Of a stretch of 64,000 nucleotides of DNA, positions 36,009 to 44,740 are shown piece after piece (the stretch's first letter is position 1; every line of letters starts with the position of its first letter). Where the stretch lies: the NCBI RefSeq assembly GCF_000411975.1, contig NZ_ASXG01000079.1:62001-126000 (forward strand), read 5' to 3'. Source of the DNA: Amycolatopsis orientalis DSM 43388. Its GTDB lineage: Bacteria > Actinomycetota > Actinomycetes > Mycobacteriales > Pseudonocardiaceae. A model generated the notes under the pieces. It was not told where the DNA came from. It did not search any database and worked only from the letters and a program-made list of their open reading frames with translations. The position numbers and the translations under genes were made by a program.

Positions 36009-37646
36009 CTAGCGCTCGGCGACCTTCCCGCCGTCCACTTCCAGCCTTCGCGTCACCGAAACCGCGTCCAGCATCCGGCGGTCGTGCGTGACCAGCAGCA
36101 GCGTGCCCGGGTAGCTGTCCAAAGCGGACTCGAGCTGTTCGATCGCGGGCAGGTCCAGGTGGTTGGTCGGCTCGTCCAGCACCAGCAGGTTCACTCCGCG
36201 CGCCTGCAGCAACGCCAGTGCCGCGCGGGTGCGCTCGCCGGGCGAAAGCGTCGCCGCCGGGCGCAGCACGTGCGCGGCCTTCAACCCGAATTTCGCCAGC
36301 AGGGTGCGGACTTCCGCGTCGGCGAAGGACGGCACCTCGTGCGCGAACGCCTCCGCCAGCGGGAGGTCGCCGAGGAACAGCCGGCGGGCCTGGTCGACCT
36401 CGCCGACCACCACGCCCGGCCCGAGCGCGGCGCTGCCCTCGTCCAGCGGCAGCCGGCCGAGCAGCGCCGCCAGCAGCGTGGATTTGCCCGCGCCGTTCGC
36501 GCCGGTGATGGCGACCTTGTCCGCCCAGTCGATCTGCAGATCCACCGGCCCGAGCGTGAAACCGCCGCGCCGCACGACCGCGCCCCGCAGCGTCGCGACC
36601 ACCGCGCCCGCGCGCGGAGCCGCGGCGATCTCCATCCGCAGCTCCCACTCCTTGCGGGGTTCCTCGACGAGCTCGAGCCGCTCGATCATCCGGTCCGTCT
36701 GCCGCGCCTTCGAGGCCTGCTTTTCGGTGGCCTCGCTGCGGAATTTGCGCCCGGCCTTGTCGTTGTCGGTAGCCTTGCGGCGGGCGTTCTTGACGCCCTT
36801 CTCCATCCACGCGCGCTGCATGCTCGCCCGGGCTTCGAGCGCCGCGCGGGCAGTGGCATATTCCTCGTAGTCCTCGCGCGCGTGCCGCCGCGCGACCGCC
36901 CGTTCCTCCAAATAGGACTCGTATCCGCCGCCGTACGTTTTCACCTGCTGCTGCGCCAGATCCAGTTCGACGACGCGGTCGACCGTGCGGGCCAGGAACT
37001 CGCGGTCGTGGCTGACCAGCACGGTTCCCGCGCGCAGTCCGCCGACGAATCGCTCGAGCCGGGCGAGCCCGTCGAGGTCGAGGTCGTTCGTCGGCTCGTC
37101 GAGCAGGAAGATGTCGTAGCGGCTGAGCAGCAGCGACGCCAGGCCGGCGCGCGCGGCCTGCCCGCCGGAGAGCGAAACCATCGGCTGGTCGAGGTCGACG
37201 GCCAGGCCGAGGTCCGCGGCGACCTCGCCGGCGCGGTCGTCCAGGTCGGCGCCGCCGAGCGCGAGCCAGCGGTCCAGCGCGGCGCCGTATGCGTCGTCCG
37301 CACCGTCTTCGCCCGCGGCAAGCGCTTCCGTCGCGGCGTCGAGTGCGGTTTGCGCGGCGGCGACTCCGGTGCGTCGCGCGAGGAAGGCGCGCACCGACTC
37401 TCCTTCGCGCCGCTCCGGTTCCTGCGGCAGGTGCCCGACGGTCGCGGTCGGCGGGTTCAGCCGGATCTCGCCGGATTCCGGGCGGGCCAGCCCGGCGAGG
37501 GTGCGGAGCAGGGTGGACTTCCCGGCGCCGTTCACGCCGACCAGGCCGATCACCTCGCCCGGGGCGACGACGAGATCGAGACCGGAGAAGAGAACGCGGT
37601 CACCGTGGCCCGCGGCCAGGTCCTTCGCGACGAGTGTGGCGCTCAT
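36009..37646 (-). CDS. ABC-F family ATPase
   Basis: 545 residues with two ABC cassettes and no membrane segment. Cassette 1: GVNGAGKSTLLR, LSGGQAARAGLASLLL, FLLDEPTNDLDLD. A charged linker (residues about 240-330, KATDNDKAGRKFRSEATEKQASKARQ) precedes cassette 2: GANGAGKSTLLA, LSPGERTRAALALL, LVLDEPTNHLDLP. ABC-F proteins act on the ribosome in translation rescue or antibiotic resistance; which one applies is not evident. The long linker resembles the Vga/Lsa-like arm but is not diagnostic. Confidence 0.9.
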   Translation of the reverse strand: MSATLVAKDLAAGHGDRVLFSGLDLVVAPGEVIGLVGVNGAGKSTLLRTLAGLARPESGEIRLNPPTATVGHLPQEPERREGESVRAFLARRTGVAAAQTALDAATEALAAGEDGADDAYGAALDRWLALGGADLDDRAGEVAADLGLAVDLDQPMVSLSGGQAARAGLASLLLSRYDIFLLDEPTNDLDLDGLARLERFVGGLRAGTVLVSHDREFLARTVDRVVELDLAQQQVKTYGGGYESYLEERAVARRHAREDYEEYATARAALEARASMQRAWMEKGVKNARRKATDNDKAGRKFRSEATEKQASKARQTDRMIERLELVEEPRKEWELRMEIAAAPRAGAVVATLRGAVVRRGGFTLGPVDLQIDWADKVAITGANGAGKSTLLAALLGRLPLDEGSAALGPGVVVGEVDQARRLFLGDLPLAEAFAHEVPSFADAEVRTLLAKFGLKAAHVLRPAATLSPGERTRAALALLQARGVNLLVLDEPTNHLDLPAIEQLESALDSYPGTLLLVTHDRRMLDAVSVTRRLEVDGGKVAER

Positions 37647-37767
37647 ATCGGAGCCGAGTTTACGGGGAGCCCTCGCGCCGCGTGCCGTGTGTCGGCTCCG
37701 TCACTCCCAGTGGGTACTCTGGGCGGGTTGCCGGGTCCAACGAGAGCAGTGAGGTCGGTGAAAAGCG

Positions 37768-38658
37768 ATGGCGGAACCCGCCCCGGTCCCGTTCGGACGG
37801 GGGAAGCAGCGGGCGCCCCGGCCGACCGTCAGCAGACGGCGCGAGGTGAGCCACGCCAGCGCGCGGTCGCTGCTGATGACCGTGCTGGGCGAGTACGTGC
37901 TGCCCCGCGACCGTCCGGTGTGGACGTCGATCCTGGTCGAATCCCTCGGCATGCTCGACATCGAGGAGAAGTCCGCGCGGCAGGCGCTGGCCCGGTCCGC
38001 GGGAGAGGGCTGGCTGGTGTCCGAACGCATCGGCCGCCGCGTCCGGTGGTCGCTGACGCCGCCGGGGAGGCGCCTGCTCACCGAGGGCGCCGAGCGCATA
38101 TACGCCTTCGGCCGCGACGCGCGCCCGTGGGAGAACCGCTGGCTGATGCTGATCGTGTCGGTCCCGGAAGCGAAACGCGACCTGCGGCACCGCCTGCGCA
38201 CGCGCCTGACCTGGGCCGGGTTCGGGTCCCCGGTGGCGGGCGTCTGGGTGAGCCCGGACCCGAGCCGCGAGCCCGAGGCGCAGAAGATCGTCGCCGAACT
38301 GGGCCTCGAAGCGCAGGCGATGTCCTTCACCGCGGAGTACGGCGCGATCGGCGACCAGGAGAGCATGGTCGCGAGGTCGTGGGACCTGTCCGAGCTGACC
38401 GACCGGTACGAGGACTTCATCGACCGCTTCACCGGCGTGTCGCCCTCCGGTGCGCAAGCGGTGCTGCGCGCGCAGACCGAACTGGTGCACGAGTGGCGGC
38501 GCTTCCCGTTCCTCGACCCGCAACTGCCCGCGGAACTGCTGCCCGCGAGCTGGAGCGGAACCAAGGCGGCCGAGCTGTTCCACCGCAAGCACGTGGAATG
38601 GCGGCCGGCCGCGCAGGCGTACTGGGACGAACTCACCGCGAACGAGGAGCAAGCATGA
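37768..38658 (+). CDS. PaaX-family transcriptional regulator
   Basis: 296 residues. N-terminal PaaX winged helix (SARSLLMTVLGEYVLPRDRPVWTSILVESLGMLDIEEKSARQALARSAGEGWL), middle ferredoxin-like part (WENRWLMLIVSVPEAKRDLRHRLRTRLTWAGFG) and C-terminal PaaX_C region. PaaX senses phenylacetyl-CoA in the known case. Its stop overlaps the crotonase ATG (ATGA), so regulator and enzyme are co-expressed, which is unlike the usual phenylacetate cluster; none of the paa oxygenase genes are here. Confidence 0.88.
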   Translation: MAEPAPVPFGRGKQRAPRPTVSRRREVSHASARSLLMTVLGEYVLPRDRPVWTSILVESLGMLDIEEKSARQALARSAGEGWLVSERIGRRVRWSLTPPGRRLLTEGAERIYAFGRDARPWENRWLMLIVSVPEAKRDLRHRLRTRLTWAGFGSPVAGVWVSPDPSREPEAQKIVAELGLEAQAMSFTAEYGAIGDQESMVARSWDLSELTDRYEDFIDRFTGVSPSGAQAVLRAQTELVHEWRRFPFLDPQLPAELLPASWSGTKAAELFHRKHVEWRPAAQAYWDELTANEEQA

Positions 38659-39425
38659 CGAGGCTGGAACGCGACGGCGGGCTCGCCGTGCTCACCATCG
38701 ACGAGCCGCCGCTCAACCTGTACACGAAACCGCTTCAGGACGCGCTGCTGGCCGCGATCGGCTCGCTGGAGGAAACGCCCGCCCGGGCCCTCCTGATCCG
38801 CGCCGAGGGCCGCGTGGTGAGCGGGGGAGTCGACGTCGCGCTCTTCGACGCGCAGCCCTCCGCCGCGGAAGCCAAAGTGCTCTTCGACGAAATGCTGACG
38901 GTCCCGGATCGCCTTGCCGCACTGCCCTTCCCGACAGTTTTCGCCGCGCACGGCCTGTGCTTGACGTGGGCCTTCGAGGTCGCGATGGCCTGCGACCTGC
39001 TGCTGGCCTCGTCCCGCGCGAAGTTCGGGTTGGTGGAGAAAGTCGTCGGCCTGACCCCCACGATGGGCGGCACCCAGCGCCTCGCCGCCCGAGCCGGGGT
39101 GGCGCGGGCGAAGGAGTTCGTCTTCACCGGCGAACCCTTCGACGCGGCGACCCTGGAGCGGTGGAACGTCGTGAACCGGGTGCTGCCGGACGAGGGTTTC
39201 GACGAAGCTGCCCGGGAATTCACCCGTCAGCTGGCCGAAGGACCGACCCGGGCGCACGCCGCGACGAAGCAGATCCTGGCCCACTTCGAACACGGCGGGG
39301 TGCCGGAGGCGAACGAACACGTCACGACGATCGCGGCGGATCTGTACAACACCGAGGACCTGCGGGGCGCGGTGAAGTCGTTCCTCGCCGAAGGACCGGG
39401 GAAGGCTCGGTTCACCGGACGTTGA
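38655..39425 (+). CDS. Enoyl-CoA hydratase/isomerase family protein
   Basis: 256-residue crotonase. It has the oxyanion-hole region (VFAAHGLCLTWAFEVAMACDLLLASSRAKFG) and GLVEKVVGLTPTMGGTQRL, which keeps one catalytic-position Glu. It likely hydrates or isomerises an acyl-CoA. Translationally coupled to the PaaX-type regulator, which probably senses its substrate or product. Confidence 0.87.
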   Translation: MTRLERDGGLAVLTIDEPPLNLYTKPLQDALLAAIGSLEETPARALLIRAEGRVVSGGVDVALFDAQPSAAEAKVLFDEMLTVPDRLAALPFPTVFAAHGLCLTWAFEVAMACDLLLASSRAKFGLVEKVVGLTPTMGGTQRLAARAGVARAKEFVFTGEPFDAATLERWNVVNRVLPDEGFDEAAREFTRQLAEGPTRAHAATKQILAHFEHGGVPEANEHVTTIAADLYNTEDLRGAVKSFLAEGPGKARFTGR

Positions 39426-39548
39426 TGTCGGGTTTGCTGCCCCCTGGTTCCGTCCGCGGTTTTGTCTCGTCTTCGCCGCTGACGCTGGTGAACCCCGTGG
39501 ACCCGGTCGTGCGGGGTTTGCACTGGTCAGAGGGTAATGGAGACCTCG

Positions 39549-39579
39549 TTGCAGGGGCGGTTGGCGGACCCGCTAGAGT
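39549..39579 (+). promoter_or_regulatory. Candidate promoter of tRNA-Pro
   Basis: TTGCAG (39549) and TAGAGT (39574) separated by 19 bases, 46 bases before the mature tRNA. This is the only sigma70-like pair seen in the 199-base gap after the crotonase gene. Confidence 0.4.
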
Positions 39580-39624
39580 AATCGCATCGCACTCCACGAG
39601 GGGTTCTTCGGGGAGTGCGGAGTC

Positions 39625-39698
<74 letters not shown>

Positions 39699-39708
39699 CC
39701 GGACGAAC

Positions 39709-39752
39709 AAGCCGCTTGGCTTGGGTGAGAGCCCAGGTCGGGCGGCTTTTTT
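39709..39752 (+). terminator. tRNA-Pro terminator
   Basis: Outer stem AAGCCGC / GCGGCTT, inner stem TGGG / CCCA, then a run of six T. It is a classic Rho-independent structure just after the tRNA. Confidence 0.8.
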
Positions 39753-40286
39753 GCTTCCGGGTTTGATCTCGCGCCCAAGTGCCGGTGTGCAGGCTTGGGG
39801 ACCATTTGCGGACCAGCGTGCAACATGCTGAGCCAATCCGGTGGTCGGGAGCGCTGCCTGAGCGAGCACTCGCCGCGTCGCCTGACGGTGGCGAACGGTG
39901 CGCCCGAACGTGTCAGGCGCGCTGAGGTACGGACGGCGCTGGCACGACCTGGTTCACCGCTGGATGTCCGTCGGTACCTCAACGGCACTGAGTTCGCTGC
40001 TGCTGGTTTGGTGGCAGGTTCGGGGAGTGGCCGTTCGAGGCCCGGCAATCTCGCCGGACATGCGGTATTCGTGCAACGAGCTCGGGGCATGTGCTGCCGG
40101 TCAGCTGCCGCGGAACCTGCCGGATGAACGCCCTGGCCGACGGCGGCGTGAGGAGGCTCGCGAGGGTCCTGTGCATCGGCAAATGGTGTGCCGCGAAGGA
40201 ACCGGCGGGTTGTTCAGGCATGGCGGGGCTGGTTCGCCGTGGGTGAACTGGGGAATCGGGTGCTTGGTCGGCGGCGTTGTGCGGTC
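39753..40286. other. Gene-poor stretch after tRNA-Pro
   Basis: 534 bases with no supportable gene on either strand. Open frames here lack ribosome sites and recognisable motifs. A short direct repeat GGACCA occurs twice near 39800. No copy of the tRNA 3' end and no integrase was found, so an integrated element cannot be claimed. Confidence 0.5.
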
Positions 40287-41228
40287 ATGGAGAACGACGA
40301 GGTCGACGCGGGGGCGATGGATGTCTATTCGGCGATCGTCACGTCGGTGGCTGAGCGGTTGACGCCGCGGGTGGCGGCGTTGAGTGTGCGGTCTTCGCGG
40401 GGCGAGTCGGGCGGGTCGGCTGTGGTGCTGACCGGCGAGTCTCATCTGGTCACGAATGCGCACGTGGTGGCCGGTGGGGACCGGGGGACGGCCGAGTTCG
40501 CGGATGGCACGGTGGCGGGTTTCGAGGTGGTGGGCCGGGATCCGTTGTCGGATTTGGCGGTGGTGCGGGCGGACCGGCCGTTGCCGGCGCCGCCGGAGTT
40601 CGGTGATGCGGACCGGTTGCGGGTGGGTTCGCTGGTGGTCGCGGTGGGCAATCCGCTGGGGCTGGCCGGGACGGTCACCGCGGGTGTGGTCAGCGCGCTG
40701 GGCCGGAGCATGCCGGTCCGGACGCGGCGCGCGGGTCGGTTGATCGAGGACGTGATCCAGACCGATGCGGCGTTGAATCCTGGTAATTCGGGTGGTGCGT
40801 TGGCGGACAGCCGGGGCCGGGTGGTGGGGATCAGCACGGCGGTCGCCGGGGTCGGTCTGGGGCTGGCGGTGCCGGTCAACGCGACGACTGATCGGATCAT
40901 TCACGCGCTCATGCACGACGGCCGGGTGCGGCGCGGCTACCTGGGTCTGGTCAGTACGCCCGCGCCGTTGACTCCGGTGCAGGCGGATCGGTTCGGGCAG
41001 CGGACGGCGTTGCGGATCGTGGAGGTGGTCGAGAACAGTCCTGCGGCGCGCAGCGGGCTGAAGGCGGCGGACTTGGTGCTCGCGGTCGACGGCGTGCCGC
41101 TGGGCGACGCGCAGTCGTTGCAGAAGCGCTTGTTCTCCGATTCGATCGGGAGGCCGATGGAGGTCACTGTGCTGCGCAACGGCGCCCTGGTCGACGCGGT
41201 CGCGGTGCCGGACGAGTTGAGCGACTGA
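40287..41228 (+). CDS. HtrA/DegP-like trypsin-type serine protease with PDZ domain, no signal peptide
   Basis: 313 residues. Catalytic triad His59 (VTNAHVV), Asp89 (DPLSDLAVV) and Ser168 (LNPGNSGGAL), followed by one PDZ-like domain (GYLGLVSTPAPL to VVENSPAARSGLKAADLVLAVDGVPL). There is no signal peptide or membrane anchor, unlike most actinobacterial HtrA proteins, so it should be cytosolic unless the true start is upstream. No clear ribosome site precedes ATG 40287. Third-position T (GGT, TTG, GAT) is more frequent than in neighbouring genes, hinting at a different origin. Confidence 0.83.
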   Translation: MENDEVDAGAMDVYSAIVTSVAERLTPRVAALSVRSSRGESGGSAVVLTGESHLVTNAHVVAGGDRGTAEFADGTVAGFEVVGRDPLSDLAVVRADRPLPAPPEFGDADRLRVGSLVVAVGNPLGLAGTVTAGVVSALGRSMPVRTRRAGRLIEDVIQTDAALNPGNSGGALADSRGRVVGISTAVAGVGLGLAVPVNATTDRIIHALMHDGRVRRGYLGLVSTPAPLTPVQADRFGQRTALRIVEVVENSPAARSGLKAADLVLAVDGVPLGDAQSLQKRLFSDSIGRPMEVTVLRNGALVDAVAVPDELSD

Positions 41229-41827
41229 CTCCTGGAGTGGGATGTCCCAGCGACAGTTTCGTGGGCTGTGCTGAGGATCCAAGCGGGGCGTATGCCGGGT
41301 CGTGCAGGCAGGCGGTGAGCCGGATCCGGAGTCCGCGGAGGTCCGACTCGCCGGAATAGTGTCGCGCGACCAGGTGCGGACCGGAATGTCGTGATAGGGC
41401 GGGGCTCCTCCTGCCCGACCGTCGTCGGAGGCCTCGAGGGCAAGAGTTCAGAGGCGTGTCTCGCGTACTTCGGCGGCGAGGTGGTTGGCAATCTGTCGGG
41501 CGCGGCTGAAGTCGCCGGTGCGTCGGCCATAGATCAGCGCGGTGCGCAGTTCTGTGCCGGGAGCCGAAAACCTCGGGCAGCGACATCGGATTGTCGGCGA
41601 TGATTCCTCCTGCGGCGGAATCAGATGCCTGCGCGGCCCTTCCGGCTGGAACCGGGCAGCGCTTTCGGACAGGCAGCTTGTCCTCGAGTCGGCGCTGCGG
41701 CCGCTGTGACGGCAGAGAAACGGTCGATCCGGCTGCGGCGCAAACAGTCCACCATCCCACCCGGATTTCGCTTTGCGACGCGGCCGGGGGGGTGCGACGC
41801 CTGCGCAGCGACGCGCCCCAAGCACGA
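41229..41827. other. Intergenic region without a supportable gene
   Basis: 599 bases. A minus-strand frame ending at 41448 gives a coding-like tail (ALIYGRRTGDFSRARQIA) with no intact upstream part, possibly a decayed gene. Nothing else was recognised. Confidence 0.4.
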
Positions 41828-42277
41828 TCACGAGGCGGCGTTCTCCTCTGGTTCGGGGGCGAGCAGGCTGCGGCGGGCCTCTTGGACGAACTCGAGAACC
41901 GCGGCACGCAGCGGCGGCTCGAGCCGGTCCGCGAGCGGCTCGAGCCGGACGGCGAAGGCGTCCAGGATCCCGGCAATCGACTCGGTGCCGGCGTCGGTGA
42001 GTTCGATGCGCAGCATGCGCCGGTCGCGCGGGTGCGGCTGGCGCGCGATCAAGCCGAGCCCGGCGAGCTTGTCCAGCAGTTCGGTCGTCGAGGCGGTGGT
42101 GATCTCCAGGCGCGCGGCGAGTTCGGACGGGCTCTGCGGGCCGTCCAGATGGAGGGAGGCCAGCGTGGTGAGCGCAGTCGAGCTGAGCCCGTGGCGGCGG
42201 CCCGCGCGGGCCCGGAACCGTTCTCCGGCGAGCACGAGGTCGCGCACGGCGCGGGTGAACTCTGGGTGTTGTGCCAT
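41828..42277 (-). CDS. MarR-family regulator
   Basis: 149 residues. LSSTALTTLASLHLDGPQSPSELAARLEITTASTTELLDKLAGLGLIARQPHPRDRRMLRIELTDAG is the MarR winged helix with wing Asp-Arg. Start at ATG 42277; an ATG at 42301 is a possible longer form. It is divergent from the DUF1059 gene across an inverted repeat, so it may control that gene and itself. Confidence 0.85.
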   Translation of the reverse strand: MAQHPEFTRAVRDLVLAGERFRARAGRRHGLSSTALTTLASLHLDGPQSPSELAARLEITTASTTELLDKLAGLGLIARQPHPRDRRMLRIELTDAGTESIAGILDAFAVRLEPLADRLEPPLRAAVLEFVQEARRSLLAPEPEENAAS

Positions 42278-42289
42278 ATTCTCTAGGTT

Positions 42290-42304
42290 ACCATGTTTCA
42301 TGGT
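42290..42304. promoter_or_regulatory. MarR operator candidate
   Basis: ACCATG-TTT-CATGGT inverted repeat, extending imperfectly to GGTTACC / GGTTGCC, 13 bases upstream of the MarR start. Confidence 0.5.
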
Positions 42305-42479
42305 TGCCTGATTGCTAGGAAACCGTGCTATCGTGGCCGGGTGACGAGGTCGCCACGCGTGGCGGCAGCTGGCGCGGCGACGCCCGAAATTTCGCTGGGG
42401 GACTGCGGTTCCGCGAGGCGAGGGAACAGCCGAATCCGCCCGTCGGCTCTCCTGCACGGGGCGAGGCTGCCTGGGGCCC

Positions 42480-42594
42480 GGCCTCGACCGGGTCCGCGCC
42501 GCCTGCGACCCCCAGAACCTGTTCCACCGCAACGCCAACATCCGGCCGTCCTCCGGGCGGCGGCCGGCGCAACCACACCTCGGGGAGGTGCCAG
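42480..42594 (+). pseudogene. Remnant of a berberine-bridge-type FAD oxidase C-terminus
   Basis: The frame starting at 42480 reads GLDRVRAACDPQNLFHRNAN-IRP, which resembles the last residues of FAD-linked oxidases with a BBE domain (R..YDP.N.FR.N.NI.P). Nothing of the preceding 400 or so residues is present and there is no start, so it looks like a deletion remnant between the MarR and DUF1059 genes. It occupies most of the 317-base gap. Confidence 0.5.
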
Positions 42595-43092
42595 ATGACC
42601 CGAAAGATCGTCGACTGCCGTGACATGCCCAGCGACGTCGGCTGCACGCTCGCCATCACCGGCGAGGAAGAGGAGGTGGTCGCCGCTGCCGCCGCGCACG
42701 CCGCCGCGGTCCACGGCCACACCGACGACGAGGAACTGCGCGCCGCGATCCGCGGCCAGTTGCGGGACGCGCCCTCGGCGACCGCGCCGGGCGGGTTCGT
42801 GCAGTTCATCGAGTTCCGCGCGGATCCCGACCGGTTGAGCCGGTTCGACGAACTGGCCGAAGAGTGGAAACGCGAGATCGGCGCGGAGCGCACCGCCGGC
42901 TGGTTCCTGGTCGGGGCCGACCGCGACGACCCCGGCCGGTTCGTGGAGATCGTGGAGTTCCCGAGCTACGAGGACGCCATGACCAACTCCAAGCATCCCG
43001 CCACCAGCCGGATCGCCGCCCAGATGAGCGAGTTCGCCGACGGCGCGCCGACGTTCCGCAACCTCGACGTGGTCCGCGCCGAAACACCCTGA
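42595..43092 (+). CDS. DUF1059 protein with C-terminal ABM-like domain
   Basis: 165 residues. Residues 1-60 match DUF1059 (TRKIVDCRDMPSDVGCTLAITGEEEEVV, HTDDEELRAAIRGQL). Residues from about 68 (FVQFIEFRADPDRLSRFDELAEEW to VEIVEFPSYEDAMTNS) look like a ferredoxin-fold dimeric alpha-beta barrel (antibiotic-biosynthesis-monooxygenase type). GGGGAGG precedes the ATG. Function unknown. Divergent from MarR and followed by a strong terminator. Confidence 0.75.
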   Translation: MTRKIVDCRDMPSDVGCTLAITGEEEEVVAAAAAHAAAVHGHTDDEELRAAIRGQLRDAPSATAPGGFVQFIEFRADPDRLSRFDELAEEWKREIGAERTAGWFLVGADRDDPGRFVEIVEFPSYEDAMTNSKHPATSRIAAQMSEFADGAPTFRNLDVVRAETP

Positions 43093-43178
43093 GCCAGCAG
43101 GAAAGCGGCGGTCGGGAACACCGAATCTGGCCGACCGGGCCCGCGATGCCACCGGATCGTCATGCCGGTGCAGCCCTG

Positions 43179-43210
43179 CGCGTGCCTCCGCTGTCAGGCG
43201 GAGGCACGCG
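43179..43210. terminator. Terminator after the DUF1059 gene
   Basis: Perfect 13-bp stem CGCGTGCCTCCGC / GCGGAGGCACGCG with a 6-base loop. Confidence 0.75.
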
Positions 43211-43276
43211 TCAGTTCCGGCTGTTCGCGTCCGCGCGGCACACCGCACAAGACATCAGCAAAGGCGGCTGACGATA

Positions 43277-43551
43277 ACGGCTCTGGTGATCGACGAGGCC
43301 AAGGGCATGACCCGCGACATGGCAGACGGCATGGTCGCCGCCGGGGTCGGAGGCCAGCTCAGGAAAGCAACGGGTTCCGCTACCCCGCCAGCGGTCCTGC
43401 CGAGGGCGGCTAGTGCGTCGCCGAGGTCTGGGAATCCCGGGAGCCGCACCTCGCGTGGCTGAACGAGGCCATCAAACCGAATCTCCCGCCGGGGGTCGAG
43501 CTCACCGAGCCGGAGTTCCTCGAGATCTGCTCGGAGATCGTGCCCGAGTAG
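43277..43551 (+). pseudogene. Decayed small ABM-like protein gene
   Basis: One frame begins TALVIDEAKGMTRDMADGMV and a second continues FRYPASGPAEGG-stop-CVAEVWESREPHLAWLNEA to a natural stop at 43549-43551. Together they resemble intact proteins of about 95 residues with the pattern ...GWxVxEVWES. A frameshift (near 43370) and a TAG at 43411-43413 where the family has Trp disrupt it. The 251 bases from 43552 to 43802 contain no gene. Confidence 0.6.
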
Positions 43552-43802
43552 CCGGGCAGACCAGCAATATCCGGCGCTCCCGCATCGAGAAGCGGGACCA
43601 GCAAGCCTCCGCGCCGACGATAAACCGCACACCACTCGCCGCTCTGGCCCAGGCGCCAGCTGGCGGCCGGTGCCGCTCGCGGGAGCACTCGCAGGTCGCA
43701 CCAGCATCTAATCGGGCCGACTCGCTGCCTGCAGCGCAGGTTCACCGGCTGTTCGCGGTGCTGGACGAGGCTGGCCGACACAACCGGGCGGAGGTGTGGA
43801 GC

Positions 43803-44738
43803 GTGGAGTTCAGGCATCTGGAGGGTTTTCTCGCGGTCGCCGAGGAGCTGCACTTCGGACGGGCCGCGGCGAGGTTGCATCGCACTCAGCCGTCGCTGAG
43901 CCAGCAGTTGCAGCGGCTCGAGCGCACGCTCGACGTCCAGCTGGTCGACCGGACGTCGCACGAGGTCAGGCTGACGTCGGCGGGCCGGGCGTTCGAGGTC
44001 GAGGCGCGTGCGATCATGGCGCAGGCGGACAAAGCGGCGTATTCGGCGCGCGAGGCCGCCGCCGGGCGCACTGGCACGGTCCGCGTCGGGTACAACTTCC
44101 CGGCTGGGCAGCATGTGCTTCCCCCGACGATGGCGCGCATGCACCGGGAGCATCCCGGCTTGACGGTACGGCTGGAGGAGAAGCGCACTGGCGCGCAGCT
44201 GGCCGCGCTGGCCGGCGGGGAGCTGGACGTCGCGCTCGTCTACGGGCATCCGGTGACGAGCGAGTTCCGGCACCGGCACCTGATGAGCCTGCCGATGGTC
44301 GCGGTCGTCGGGCAGCGGCACCGGTGGGCGGGCAGACCGGGGGTGCCGTTCTCGGAGGTGGGCCGGCAGGCGTGCATTCTCTTCACCCGCGACAAGTGCC
44401 CGGCGATGTACGACGCGATCACGACGGCGGCCGAGCAGGCCGGGGTCCGGCTCACCGTGGCCCAGGTCGTCGACGACCCGGTGGCGACCGGGGTTCTCGT
44501 GTCGGTCAAGCCGCTGATCGGGTTCGCGTCGGTGTCGCGCGGCCTTTTCGGCGGGGCGACGGCGGGCGGCATGCGGCCTGCGTGGGTGCAGCTTTACGAC
44601 CCGGTGCCGACGATCGACTTGTACGCGGTGTGGCGCGACGGCGACGAAGCGCATCCCGCGCGGTCAGTGTTTCTCGATTGTCTCGAGGAGGCCGGTCCGT
44701 TCCGGGCCCCGGCGCGTCCGGAGGCCCGGATCGCCTGA
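43803..44738 (+). CDS. LysR-family regulator (paralogue 1)
   Basis: 311 residues. N-terminal LysR helix-turn-helix ([35 protein letters not shown]) and a C-terminal effector-binding domain. GTG 43803 is chosen because GGAGG lies 8 bases before it, the same layout as paralogue 2 at 54605. The two share long identical blocks ([39 protein letters not shown]). It faces the end of the minus-strand lipid operon and probably regulates that cluster. Confidence 0.88.
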   Translation: MEFRHLEGFLAVAEELHFGRAAARLHRTQPSLSQQLQRLERTLDVQLVDRTSHEVRLTSAGRAFEVEARAIMAQADKAAYSAREAAAGRTGTVRVGYNFPAGQHVLPPTMARMHREHPGLTVRLEEKRTGAQLAALAGGELDVALVYGHPVTSEFRHRHLMSLPMVAVVGQRHRWAGRPGVPFSEVGRQACILFTRDKCPAMYDAITTAAEQAGVRLTVAQVVDDPVATGVLVSVKPLIGFASVSRGLFGGATAGGMRPAWVQLYDPVPTIDLYAVWRDGDEAHPARSVFLDCLEEAGPFRAPARPEARIA

Positions 44739-44740
44739 CG

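Noticed and set aside
35793..38654. Long N-terminal extension of the crotonase frame
   Set aside because: It is antisense to the ABC-F gene and overlaps PaaX in another frame. Crotonase similarity begins at ATG 38655, which is coupled to the PaaX stop.
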